64,000 nucleotides of DNA from Emiliania huxleyi CCMP1516 (taxonomy: Eukaryota; Haptophyta; Isochrysidales; Noelaerhabdaceae). Below the pieces are notes generated by a model. The model searched no databases and was not told where the DNA came from. It was given only the letters and a program-made list of their open reading frames with translations. A program made the position numbers and the translations under genes. The stretch covers positions 247,052 to 311,051 of the forward strand of contig NW_005200170.1 in NCBI RefSeq assembly GCF_000372725.1, read 5' to 3'. Shown piece by piece: positions 40,545-49,740 of this stretch (the first letter of the stretch is position 1; every line of letters begins with the position of its first letter).

Positions 40545-41851
40545 ATGCTTTTCGTACCCATAATGCTCCTCCCTCCCTCGCCCGGCGCACGCGGCGCACG
40601 CCTAACGGCGCCGTTCATGCAAGGGCCGCCTTCGCAATGGAGGGTGCAGCAGCTTACAGAGCAGCAGCAGACGGAGCCACAGATGGCGATGCAGCCGCCA
40701 CCGATGCAGCAGCAGAAGCACCACCACCACCACCAGCAGCAGCAGCACCAGCAATCGCGTGAGCCGCTCCACCGGCGGCTACTGCAAAGCGGCTCGGTCC
40801 GAACCTGGCAAGGGTCGGCCCACGACGACCAGGCCGACGTCTCCATCGGCACCGCCGGCCGGCCGCTCGACGCTGAGGTCGAGCTGTGGGAAGGTCCCGG
40901 GCACACGCCGGTCAAGACCCGCGTGTGGAGCGAGGACGGACGCGCCCGCCCCTTCCGTGGAATGGTGCACCCTGGGGGCCGGGAGCACTCGGTCGCCGTC
41001 CGCAACCACGGTCGCCTTGAGCCGGCCCTCCGCGCTGATGGGATGCACCCTCTCCCAACCCTGAACCGGAGCCTGCTTTAGGCCCGCTCGAGTTCCCGGC
41101 CGCAGCCGCCGTCGCCGACGACTTGGGCCCGGCCCGCCCGCCGCCCGCAAATGGCTACGAGGGAGCCGCGCTTCACCCGGGCCTGGTCGTCGGGGACAGC
41201 AGCACGAGCTCAGACCGCATCCAGGGCGGCGCGCTGCGCACCTTTCGGGTGGACGCCGCGGTAGCGAGCGTCGAGGTGCGCCTCCTGAGCGAGGGGTACC
41301 CCATCTACGGGGCCATCGAGGTGCTGCAGGGCCCAAACACCGAGAGGCAGGTGATCGAGCTCTACTCGGAGAACGGGCGCGATCGGCCCATCTCGTACCT
41401 GCTTGAGACACCCGGCTTCGGCTGCGTCGTCTCCGTCAAAAACACGTGGCCGTCGATGGAGTACCCGATGACGGCCCTCGTCCTCCCGCACGTGGTGAGC
41501 CCGCGCGGCTGGGGCGGCTGGCAGGCCGGACAGCGCCGCGACGGTTACGATGGCGTCGGTGTCGGCGGGCAAGGCGGCGGGCAAGGCGGGCGGCGCGGGC
41601 GCTCGCGGGTCCGTCGCGTCTCACCTTCTCGGAAGCCTTCTCGGAACTCTCCTCTAGGCGGGCGGGATGCGCGGCTCGGCGGGTTCGGGGACGGCTACGG
41701 CGGCGCCGGCGCCGGCGGGTACGACCCGCGGGCGGTGCGTGGCATGGTCGTGCCAAAGCTGCAGGACCAGCGCGGCCGAGGCGCGCCTCCCTCGCAGGCC
41801 GGCCGCGCTGCGGGGAGCGGCGCGTACGGGCGGGACTTTGGCAGGGGCTAG
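40545..41851 (+). CDS. two-domain protein of unknown function with Gln/His-rich N-terminus
   Basis: Two exons, 40545-41010 and 41082-41851, joined by a 71-bp GT-AG intron, give 411 residues in frame. The N-terminus may be a signal or transit peptide (MLFVPIMLLPPSPGARGARL), followed by a Gln/His tract (QQQKHHHHHQQQQHQQ). Two homologous domains follow: SGSVRTWQGSAHDDQADVSI with AEVELWEGPGHTPVKTRVWS, and GALRTFRVDAAVASVEVRLL with GAIEVLQGPNTERQVIELYS. Each closes with a 'RNHGPLEFPA' or 'KNTWPSMEYPMTA' strand. Splicing recreates RNHGPLEFPA exactly, which supports the intron. The tail is Gly/Arg-rich. The repeat domain looks like a beta-sandwich; I do not know its function. Confidence 0.75.
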
Positions 41852-42364
41852 GGAAGCTCTTGCTGCGTACGTCTGCTTGTGGTGTGGCTGGTCTGAATCT
41901 CTCTGCACAGCTCGACCTGCACCGTGATTGGGGATGAAGGCGGTGTCACTTCATGAAGCCCAGGCGGTGTCACTTCTGCACCGTTGTAGGAGGGCCGCGA
42001 CTGTACAACGTGTGAGTGCGCGAGGTGTGTTTCTTTTTAAACGTCAAAAAGTCAAGCCTGAGTGTGAGACGGATCACGCCGTAGATTGGGATGACACGGG
42101 TCAGCGAAGGGTATGCTAGAAGGGATGAGCGATGTGCGTGCGCTGCGGCTGTATGAGCTATGACGCGCAGTGCCGCCAATCGGACTCGACGGCACTACCT
42201 AGGTAGTGTGCCCCCCAAGTGTATTTTGTAATTCACGAGAGGTACCATGCGGAATCCACCTCATCCCAGTGCAACACAGGTAGTCGACTAGTCGAAAGTC
42301 GAAACTTTGGATTGCCCTGAGCAAGTCCCCAAGGTGCACTCGAGCCCAAGCAAGGACATTGGAC
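41852..42364. other. intergenic, no feature recognised
   Basis: The phrase GGCGGTGTCACTTCATGAAG is partly repeated at 41939-41978 (GGCGGTGTCACTTC twice, 28 bp apart). No gene or RNA is recognised. The stretch serves the genes ending at 41851 and starting at 42365. Confidence 0.35.
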
Positions 42365-43384
42365 ATGGCAGGCATCCTCCCGAGCACGCCGGAAGCAGCC
42401 CGGGCTGAGATCGAGCGACTGCTCGCCAATGTTCCTGGCCTCGATCTCTCCATACACCAAGAGCTGTTGGCAAGCGACGGACTCTCGCAGATCGTGCACA
42501 TGACGAATGGCAACTGGACAGAGGTGCGCGTGCATGGGAGACTAAATGGTTTCCCCGCATCAGCCTTCCTCCTGGCGCTGGAGGACGAGGAGCTCGCAAG
42601 GCATCTTCTCATGCGGGCTGTTGAGGCTGTAGCCGAGCAAGCCCGGACGCCAGGTGAGAGGCGCGTGGATGCCTTAGTTGAGGCGGCTGAAAGAGGGGAC
42701 GAGGATCAAGTCCGTTTCTTGCTAATGTCGGAGGTTGACGAGGCCGGCGAGTACCCTGGCGTACCGCCAGATGCAGCCAGCAGGCTCTACGGAGGCACAC
42801 CGCTGTCTTGCGCGTGCTGTCTCGGCCACACTGGTGTCGTGCAACTCCTTTTGGACTATGGCGCGAGCGTCACCCTGCGCCCTCCGCCGCGCGGACCGCT
42901 CTTTGGTTCGTGGCTTCCTCTCATGATTGCAACTCAGCACGTGCCTGAAATCGCTGCAGCGATATGGTTTGAGGGCCCACAAGGACCTTGGGCGCAGAGG
43001 GACCCTCTCGACATCGTTCGGCTGCTCCTTGCGGCCGGGGCATCGCCAGAGGCGGTGGAGGATGATGTGGAGGGCTCGGGACTCGAAGGATTGACTCCAG
43101 CCAGCCCGCTCGCCTACGCCGCCGCACTGGTAGACCGTCCCCGTCCCGACGACCCGCGGGACGGGCAGTGGCCAATGCCCATGGAGGTGCTTCGCCTCTT
43201 CAAGCAGACCCGCCGCTCCAGGTTGTGGGCGCGCTTGCGGCGCATCGCTCCTCGGGTGGGCTGGTGGCGCCGCGCTTTGATGCGGCTGTTTGAGGACGGA
43301 ATAGAGGTGCACTATCGACCCGGACACGAGGGCGCGAGGCGCTGCCAGTTGGAATTCGAAGATGCAGCCGCGATCGTTCGGTGA
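42365..43384 (+). CDS. small ankyrin-repeat protein
   Basis: An intronless 339-residue frame from the ATG at 42365 (MAGILPSTPEAARAEIERLL). Residues about 100-250 hold two to three ankyrin repeats: ALVEAAERGDEDQVRFLLMS, TPLSCACCLGHTGVVQLLLD followed by YGASV, and PLDIVRLLLAAGASPE. The N-terminal ~95 residues are helical (ALEDEELARHLLMRAVEAVA). The C-terminus has a Trp/Arg-rich segment (RIAPRVGWWRRALMRLFEDG). Ankyrin repeats bind proteins; the partner is unknown. Base composition is lower in GC than most genes here. Confidence 0.7.
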   Translation: MAGILPSTPEAARAEIERLLANVPGLDLSIHQELLASDGLSQIVHMTNGNWTEVRVHGRLNGFPASAFLLALEDEELARHLLMRAVEAVAEQARTPGERRVDALVEAAERGDEDQVRFLLMSEVDEAGEYPGVPPDAASRLYGGTPLSCACCLGHTGVVQLLLDYGASVTLRPPPRGPLFGSWLPLMIATQHVPEIAAAIWFEGPQGPWAQRDPLDIVRLLLAAGASPEAVEDDVEGSGLEGLTPASPLAYAAALVDRPRPDDPRDGQWPMPMEVLRLFKQTRRSRLWARLRRIAPRVGWWRRALMRLFEDGIEVHYRPGHEGARRCQLEFEDAAAIVR

Positions 43385-43684
43385 CGTGAAGCAAGTGCCA
43401 AGTCCCCCCCGAGGCGGGCGAGACGATTGTGGGGTCCCTTGCCAGAAGGGATCGGCCCGTTTATGTGCTCAGCCTACTCTATTTTAAAAGGGAGAGGAAG
43501 GAGAAGCGGTAGGGCCCCCAAAGCGCGCCTCCCTCTCCCTTTTCTCCCCCTGTATGTTGTTGGAAAAGAAGAGAGAGAGCCCCCGGGAAGGGGAAACGCA
43601 GATTTACCCGGAGGAGGAACTGCTGACAGCGGCAGGTTGGGCAACGATGAGTCTCCTGGGGATTCTTTGTCTACGTGGTGTACC

Positions 43685-43940
43685 TATGTTAGTGCCAGTG
43701 TGCGCCAGTCCCGTGCCCAGTGGCGTGCGAGAGAGCATACTCGCCAGCGTAAAATTCTTGTGTAGTGGCAGTCCCGTGTGTGCGAGATGAATGAAATTCT
43801 TTGTGTTTGAGCGGGACTTCCCGATTTGGACGCGGAGAGGGCTGGGGCACAGGGCACAGGGGATCTCTCGTGTTCGCACACAAAATTCTTTGTTTCATGT
43901 TTGAGCGGGACGGTGGAAGGCAAGGACGCTCAGCGACTGT
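43685..43940. repeat. dispersed repeat family GTTAGTGCCAGTG (copy at 43.7 kb)
   Basis: It shares ~250 bp with 47966-48210, including GTTAGTGCCAGTGTGCGCCA, GTCCCGTGCCCAGTG, GCCAGCGTAAAATTCTT, GAATGAAATTCTTTGTGTTT, GAGCGGGACTT and GGTGGAAGGCAAGGAC. Shorter matches of the first ~70 bp occur at 34541 and 40392. No coding capacity, ends or target-site duplications could be defined; it may be a SINE or a non-autonomous element. Confidence 0.8.
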
Positions 43941-43977
43941 GTTTCAATAGTGCTTCCAGACTTATTATACGTTGTCG

Positions 43978-44121
43978 CCTCACGCACTATTTAAGAGGAA
44001 TCCATTCCCGATATGCCATTTGGAAAAGGTAGCCCGCGCGGGCGCGGGGCGCGCGGTAGTCTTTGTTGCCTCACGCACTATTTAAGAGGAATCCATTTCC
44101 GATATGCCATTTGGAAAAAAC
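43978..44121. repeat. two ~51-bp direct repeats, 91 bp apart
   Basis: CCTCACGCACTATTTAAGAG, then GAATCCATT and CCGATATGCCATTTGGAAAA occur at 43978-44030 and 44069-44120 with one or two differences, separated by a GC-rich spacer (GCCCGCGCGGGCGCGGGGCG). The TATTTAAG core resembles a TATA box, so these could be duplicated promoter elements, but no gene follows closely. Confidence 0.8.
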
Positions 44122-44428
44122 CCCTAGTCTAGCGGAAATTTTTGGTGTGTCGTGAATGATCGCCGAGTATCGCCTAAAAACCCCGAGAATCCCCTTTTAT
44201 CGCCTAATATCGCGCAATATCGCGTACCCTCGCGGCTCGCGCGGCACCCCTCGCGCACCCTCGGCCCTCGCGCACCTCGCCTCGAGACCCTCGCCCTGGC
44301 GGCGGAGCGGATTTCTTTGTTTTCGGAGGAGACCATCTAAAGCTGGCGGCGCAGCCGGCGCGGCGCGCCTGCGGCGCGCCGTGGTTTCTTAATTTTCGCG
44401 GAAACGCCCAGGTGTGCGGGTGTCTTGA
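44121..44428. repeat. dispersed repeat with an ascending palindrome (copy 1)
   Basis: Matches 52196-52449: CCTAGTCTAGCGGAAATTTT, GTGAATGATCGCCGAGTATC, then GCGCACCCTCG units, TTTGTTTTCGGAGGAGACCA, AAAGCTGGCGGCGCAGCCGG and the palindrome GGCGCGCCTGCGGCGCGCC. Both copies end near TTTCTTAATTTTCGCGGAAA. The number of internal GCACCCTCG units differs between copies. Confidence 0.85.
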
Positions 44429-44586
44429 TCATACGTGACGTAATCGGTTTCTTTCTTTACACGACTCACGAGGGCATGGAGGGGGAGAGGAAGAGCAAGG
44501 GCGAGTCGAGGGGGCAGGCGCAGGGGACGGGTCGCTGGCATACTAGGGGGGAAGGGTGGTAGGCGGCGATCGCCGCATACCGTCCT

Positions 44587-44757
44587 ATGGCGGCGAGTAT
44601 CGCTACGCCAGGGAGGACAAGGACGAACGTCGACGTGCAGCTGCTGCTGTTCGAATCGTTTGGTGGGTTCGGGAAGGGGGTCGGCGAGATCCTCTGGAAG
44701 GCGGCGAACGTGCTGCAGAACAAGCTGACGCTCATGTGCAAGCCGCGAGGTGTGTAG
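44587..44757 (+). CDS. small open frame or gene fragment
   Basis: An ATG at 44587 starts a 56-residue frame ending at 44757: MAASIATPGRTRTNVDVQLL, then LFESFGGFGKGVGEILWKAA and NVLQNKLTLMCKPRGV. Residue use is protein-like, with a hydrophobic, Gly/Phe-rich centre. No family is recognised with confidence; it may be a fragment of a larger decayed gene. It lies between dispersed repeats. Confidence 0.35.
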   Translation: MAASIATPGRTRTNVDVQLLLFESFGGFGKGVGEILWKAANVLQNKLTLMCKPRGV

Positions 44758-44938
44758 CCAGCCAGATCCAGCTGCGCAACGCGAGCGGAGCGAGCGAAGC
44801 GCCAGGACGATGTGCTCTCGGCGCACGTCCCTCTTTGTAACGCTTCACGCGCGCGCCGCGAGCATACGCGACTGTCGCCAAGTTAACGACATGTAACGAT
44901 CGATCGCTGGCAAAACGGGCAACTCACGACTCTGAGGC

Positions 44939-46219
44939 TCACCCGCACATCCACGCGTCCGTGCAGAAGCGGCCCGCCTTGTGCCGCAGCTCGGCGCGGC
45001 CGTCGGGCCGCAGCTCGGCCGCGCGCACAGCCTGCTCCGCCTCGGGCAGCACCTGCGCGGGCGTCGGCAGGCGCGGCAGCGTGGCGAGCGCGGCGGCGGG
45101 CAGCGGCGGCGGGCAGAACTGCTGCCGGTTGGCCATCGTCACGCCCGGCGGCAGCAGCATCACGTCCGACAGCAGGTTCTCGCCGCCAAACTGGCGGAGC
45201 GACTTGCCGAGCCGGCGCGCGAACTCTTTCGCCGCCTGGCACGTCGGCAGCGGCGTGCCGTCGCCCGCGTGCACCTCGTAGCCCAGCTTGGCCGCCGTCG
45301 CCCACAGCCGCTGGCTCTCGGCGCCGCACCCCTCGTTGCGCGCGCGCTGGTACCACTCGTACTTGACAACCGGCCGGCGGCGCGCGTCGGCCGCGGCGGC
45401 GCCCACCTTTGGCAGCGCGAGCAGCGACTCGAGCGCTGCCTCGTTGAAGTCGTCGACGTCGATCTTGATGAGCGAGAGGTGCGGCACGATCGCCGGCAGC
45501 TCGCGCGCCACCCACGCCGGCACGTTCACGTACCGGTGCAGCCGCTTCGCGTCGTACCGGTCGCGCGCGTCGACGCCGACGTTGGCGGGCAGGATGCGCA
45601 GCGAAGGGTTGAGCGCCGCCTGCAGCACGACGGACATGTAGCTGATCACGTTCCATTCAAACGAGAGGACGGCGCCGCTCGCGCCCGCGACCGCGGCGAT
45701 CGGCAGCGCGGTGTCGCCCAGGAAGCCGCCGATGTCGATCGCCGCCGTCGCCGGGCACATCCACGTCTCCCACGCGAGGCTCGGGTGGACGAGCCGCTCG
45801 CGGCGCACCGCGTCCGACGGCGCGCGCGCGCTGAACTCGCCGAAGCGGATGGACGTGTTGAGGTACGGGTACGTGAAGACGCTCGACCAGCAGCTGCTCT
45901 CCGCCTGCACCGCGCGGACCGCCGCGTCGGCGTCCGCGGCGCGCAGCATCGCCGCCTCCGCGTGCGGCCGCATTGCGTGAAAGCAGTTGTGCCGCTTGAA
46001 CGCCTCCCACCGGCGCTGCCGGCCGGTCGCGAAGAGGCCGCCCTTGCCCTTGCCGCCGCCAAGGCTGCCGAAGCGCAGCTTCCTCGCGCACTCGCTGTAC
46101 ACGTACGCCGACATGCGCGGCGCGAGCGCGGAGCAGTTGCCGGCGTCGTACGGCAGCGCGGGGTGCGCGGGCATGACGACGGCGGCGAGGAGCGATGCGA
46201 TGCCGGATAGCAGCGGCAT
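44939..46219 (-). CDS. FkbM-type methyltransferase-like secretory-pathway protein
   Basis: The start is placed at the ATG 46217-46219 because it gives a good signal peptide or anchor (MPLLSGIASLLAAVVMPAHP); the frame is open 27 codons further upstream. The 426-residue protein has the features of an FkbM-like Rossmann methyltransferase: SAM-binding AIDIGGFLGDTALPIAAVAG, ASGAVLSFEWNVISYMSVVL, LRILPANVGVDA and LSLIKIDVDDFNEAALESLL. FkbM enzymes methylate hydroxyls on sugars or lipids; here the product is probably lumenal or secreted. FEW-N in place of the usual FEP-N is a mild variation. The C-terminus adds ~120 residues with cysteines. Intronless. Confidence 0.75.
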   Translation of the reverse strand: MPLLSGIASLLAAVVMPAHPALPYDAGNCSALAPRMSAYVYSECARKLRFGSLGGGKGKGGLFATGRQRRWEAFKRHNCFHAMRPHAEAAMLRAADADAAVRAVQAESSCWSSVFTYPYLNTSIRFGEFSARAPSDAVRRERLVHPSLAWETWMCPATAAIDIGGFLGDTALPIAAVAGASGAVLSFEWNVISYMSVVLQAALNPSLRILPANVGVDARDRYDAKRLHRYVNVPAWVARELPAIVPHLSLIKIDVDDFNEAALESLLALPKVGAAAADARRRPVVKYEWYQRARNEGCGAESQRLWATAAKLGYEVHAGDGTPLPTCQAAKEFARRLGKSLRQFGGENLLSDVMLLPPGVTMANRQQFCPPPLPAAALATLPRLPTPAQVLPEAEQAVRAAELRPDGRAELRHKAGRFCTDAWMCG

Positions 46220-46638
46220 TTTCGGTGGCGGCGGTGACGAGGGTCTGGTACCCGGGTACTTCCAGACTGCTGTGAACTCATAGCCAGCGCAAAGCGCCAT
46301 AGGACGTATTTTCTTGTCAATAACAAGGTCCGTGTGAAAACAGCTGACGCCCCGCCGAGGCTCGCCCCAGCAGACTCGGCCATTGGGACTAAAACCCCGA
46401 GAGGCGTGGGAGTACCTCGCCAGGGAACGGACAGAGCGGCCACGTGTACTCGAGTACTTACTCTCGTTACCCGTCGAATACAGTGTTGTGTGTCCGTTAG
46501 CTCCGAGTAGTGGGGGCGTTCTGCAGTTAAGGGGAGACCCGGTACACGGAACTAACCCTCGGAGACCCGTGTTTATTTTACGGCCCTTTCCCTGCGAACG
46601 CGCACCCCCCTTAGCGCTTAGGGGTCAGGGCTCTCTAG
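46220..46638. other. intergenic, promoter side of the methyltransferase gene
   Basis: No gene is recognised. It must contain the promoter for the minus-strand gene starting at 46219. It ends where the second MITE copy begins. Confidence 0.35.
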
Positions 46639-46639
46639 C

Positions 46640-47963
46640 TTGGGAGTAGCAGGGTTTCTGGCAAACAAAAAGGAAAACAGAGGGTCAGCACTTTGCGTTT
46701 CCGGAAATTTCCAGGGAAAACAGAGGGTGTTTGGTGCTCCATTCTGGATGGAAACTCGCGATTTTCCCTGACGCCTGAGTCTGAGAGCTGGTCTGGGGCA
46801 AAATCTGAGGCAAAATTGAGGAAATCGACAAAATACCCAGGCGGTCGCAGGGTAAATTCCAGGTATACACGGGTTATCCGCAAAATTCCCGGCATTTTGC
46901 CGATTTGGCCTAAAATTTGGCTGATTTTGGGCCCAAAGCCAAACCAGCGTGAGTCTTTCCGGGTTAGCGCGGGTTAGTGCTCACTAACCCGGCACGAGTC
47001 AGCACGGGTCAGAATGGGTTACCATAACCCGGCACTAACCCGGCACTAACCCGGCACTAACCCGTGCGGCTGGGGGGCATACGTCAGCATGGGTCTGCGC
47101 CAGGTTAGGGGTGGGTTAGGGCCGGGTTAGTGCAGCGCACCCCGGGTTAGAGGCTGGTTGGCGAGATGAAACGGCTGCGGCGGGCACCCGAGCCGACCTC
47201 CGCGATCGCGCGATGGAGCCTTGGCTGCAGAAGGCCGTGGATGCCAAGCTGCTCATTGAGAAGAACACCCGCGTGCGCAGTTCGGACGGGTCCAAGGCGG
47301 TCGCTCGTGCTGGAAGTGGACCGTGTACGTCGACTAGAGCACGTCCCTCCTCACTGCTCCGTGCGCGCCTGACGCCCAGTCGACACACCTCCCGGTGCGC
47401 CCATGGCCTCCACTGCCATGGCAGTGCGGGCTGCAGGGGGCCCGGCCCTCAACGTGTGCCAGTGATGGCCCTAGGGAGGAGGAGTGCGCTGAGGGCGGTA
47501 CATTATAGATCCTGTGGCATGAGATTGTCCCGCTCGCCATGCGCCCGCGGCTGTGGTGTGGCGAGTGAGTGAACGCACGAGAGAGGGGTGGAACGAGCCG
47601 TAACCCAATCCCAAGCCTAACCCAGACTAACCCGAGACTAACCCGGCGCTAACCCGGCGCTAACCCGCGCTGCTCCGGGGCATACGTTAGGATGGGTTAG
47701 TGTCGGGTTAGTGCCGGGTTAGCGTCGGGTTATGGTAACCCGTTTTAACCCGTGCTGGGTTAGTGTGGCTTAACCCGGTGGAACCCACGGCTAACCCGCG
47801 CTTACTGACAGACTCACACCAGCCTCAGACCTCGGCTCAGGGCCCAAAATTTGACGATTTCCACGGAGTTTTCCCGGGAAAATAGAGAGGAAAAGAGAGG
47901 GTTTGTAGAGAAAAAAGGAAAGGAAAACAGACGGGGTGCGAGAGGCAAACCTGCTACAGCCCA
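46640..47963. mobile_element. MITE-like element (copy 2), split by another insertion
   Basis: Matches the element at 9625-10076 in two pieces, 46640-46948 and 47818-47963, including GCGTTTCCGGAAATTTCCAG, CAGAGGGTGTTTGGTGCTCC, GGTCGCAGGGTAA and AAGAGAGGG...CAGACGGGGTGCGA. Its ends, TTGGGAGTAGCAGGG and CCTGCTACAGCCCAA, are imperfect inverted repeats. No clear target-site duplication was seen, consistent with an older copy. The 869-bp insertion at 46949-47817 interrupts it. Confidence 0.8.
46949..47817. mobile_element. 869-bp fold-back element of GGGTTA-like repeats, nested in the MITE
   Basis: It begins GTGAGTCTTTCC and ends with the complement (GACAGACTCAC), and is flanked by the 6-bp direct repeat ACCAGC (46943-46948 and 47818-47823). 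The uninterrupted site in the first MITE copy (AAACCAGCCTCAGAC, about 9935) has ACCAGC once, so this is a clean insertion with target-site duplication. Each ~200-bp end is made of TAACCCGG/GGGTTAG units, many as an 11-bp GGCACTAACCC repeat, arranged as a hairpin around GGGGCATACGTYAG. The central ~400 bp is unique and has no convincing gene. It is probably a non-autonomous DNA transposon of a fold-back type. Confidence 0.85.
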
Positions 47964-47965
47964 AG

Positions 47966-48210
47966 TGTTAGTGCCAGTGTGCGCCAGTCCCGTGCCCAGA
48001 GTGGCGTGGGAGAGAGCATACACACTCGCCAGCGTAAAATTCTTTGCCAGTCCCGTGCCCAGTGTGTGCGAGATGAATGAAATTCTTTGTGTTTGAGCGG
48101 GACTTGCCGATTGGACGCTGGCAGGGCACAGGGCAAAAAAAGAAAAAAACATTTCGAAATTTTTGGTTGGGCTGGAAGGACGGGTGGAAGGCAAGGACTA
48201 TCAGCGACTC
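47966..48210. repeat. dispersed repeat family GTTAGTGCCAGTG (copy at 48 kb)
   Basis: Partner of 43685-43940, running from GTTAGTGCCAGTGTGCGCCA to GGTGGAAGGCAAGGACTATC and then AGCGACT. It starts directly at the right end of the second MITE copy. Confidence 0.8.
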
Positions 48211-48302
48211 GCCCTCTCGTCTTCGCTCGCCCTCGCCTTCGCTCGCCCTCGATTCCTCGCGGGCGAGTCGCCAGTTCAGCGACTCAGCGGCCCTCGCGGC
48301 AC

Positions 48303-49740
48303 ATGCTCGCCCTCGCGACCGCAGCCGCCGCCCCCAGCTTCGCAGCCTGCGCAGCGCCAGCCGTGAGGCCTCCGTCTCGCTCAATGCTCTCTTTTCCCGG
48401 CCCCGCTCAGCTGCCCGAGAAGGCGCCGGCTCAGCCGCTGACTGAGCACGCGCTGGCTCAGCCGAGTATGCCCGAGCCTGTGCGCCGCGAGCCAATGCCC
48501 GGGATACGGCAGGCGGAGAGGGAGGGCCTGCTCGTCGATACGTACCGCCGCGGCGCGAGCCGGGACTGGCGGCGTGGCCTGCTACGCCTCCTCTTCAGCC
48601 GCTCCTCCAACGGCCCTCTCTCGCCGCTCTCACAGCTCATCGAGCGCCTCTGCACCAGCCTCCTCCCCGTCTTGTTCCCGCTCGAGTACCGCGCAGTGCA
48701 GCGGTGGCACGCCGCGCGAGCCGACGATCGCGCCCTCGAGGAGTTTGCCCGCGCCAAGAACCACCTCGCGCTGATCCTTGCCGGCGAGCAAGCCACGCTG
48801 GATGGCCGCGTCAAGTCCGCGGCCTCGGCGTTCGAAAAGGTGCGTCCTCATCCCACACGCACGCCGCCCTTCGCCACGCCGGCTGCCGCACTAGCGGCGG
48901 TGGCAAGGCCTTGTCACGTAGTACATGACACGCCATGACCTGCCCGTGACCTGTCCCTGACACGTCCCGACAGGCGGCCCTGCGTGGCAAGGCGGTGGAG
49001 GACCTGCTCGGACTGCGCGTCATCGTGGACGACGACGGAGGCGGTGGCGGCGGGGGAGGAGGAGGAGGTGGCGGTGGAGGCGGCGGTGGAGGTGCAGTGC
49101 TGCGCCGTCGACCTGCTCGCCGGCTCGCTCGACGCGGCGGAAAGTGGCGGCCCGCGGTCGGCGTTGGCCGGACGCCTCTGGCGAGCGTCGGCGGCGGAGG
49201 CGGTGGCGCGGCGGGCGGAAGGCAGCGGTGCTACGAGATCCAGCGGCTGGTCGAGTCGACCTTCCCAGGTGGCTGTCGCCCTCGAGCACGGCTGCTATCT
49301 CGGCTGGACCTCGGCTGGGATCTCGGCTGCCTCTCGGGCCCAGGCAGCGTCGCCCTCGAGAACGACTACGTCGCGAGCCCCAAGCCAAACGCGTACCAGA
49401 GCCTCCACCTCGCCGTCCGCCTGCCCGCTCTCGGCGACAAGATCGAGGTCTACCGCCGCCGCCGCCGCCGCCGCCCATCGCCGCCTCCCTCGCCCCACGC
49501 CTCCCTCTCGCAGACGTCCCCACCAGCACCAGTGCCAGTGCCCACGCCCACCACTGCCGATGCCGCCGCCCTCGCCGCCTCCTCACCCCCCCCCCTCCCC
49601 CCCTCCCCCCCTTCCAGGTTCAGATCCGCACACGCCACATGCACGCCGTCGCCGAGCTTGGCTCCGCCGCCCACGCCGCGTACAAGCGTGCCGACGCCGC
49701 CGCCGAGCACGCGCGGCCGCCGCTGCAGCTGCGGCCTTGA
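48303..49740 (+). CDS. RelA/SpoT-type (p)ppGpp synthetase, probably plastid-targeted
   Basis: Four exons, 48303-48839, 48974-49268, 49344-49447 and 49618-49740, join in frame to 352 residues with GT-AG introns. The synthetase core is present: GRVKSAASAFEK joined to AALRGKAVEDLLGLRVIV, CYEIQRLVESTF, NDYVASPKPNAYQSLHLAV, and IEVQIRTRHMHAVAELGSAA with HAAYK; the last is created exactly by splicing IE to VQIRT. The enzyme would make the alarmone (p)ppGpp from GTP/GDP and ATP. No HD hydrolase, TGS or ACT domains are seen, so it is a small synthetase-only form. The N-terminus (MLALATAAAAPSFAACAAPA) could be the signal part of a bipartite plastid presequence. A Gly18 run and an Arg-rich stretch interrupt the fold after RVIVDDD; that part may include an unrecognised intron. 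Confidence 0.8.

Noticed and set aside
44981-46210. 409-residue plus-strand frame opposite the FkbM-type gene
   Set aside because: Arg/Ala/Val-rich antisense shadow; the minus strand shows clear SAM-binding motifs.
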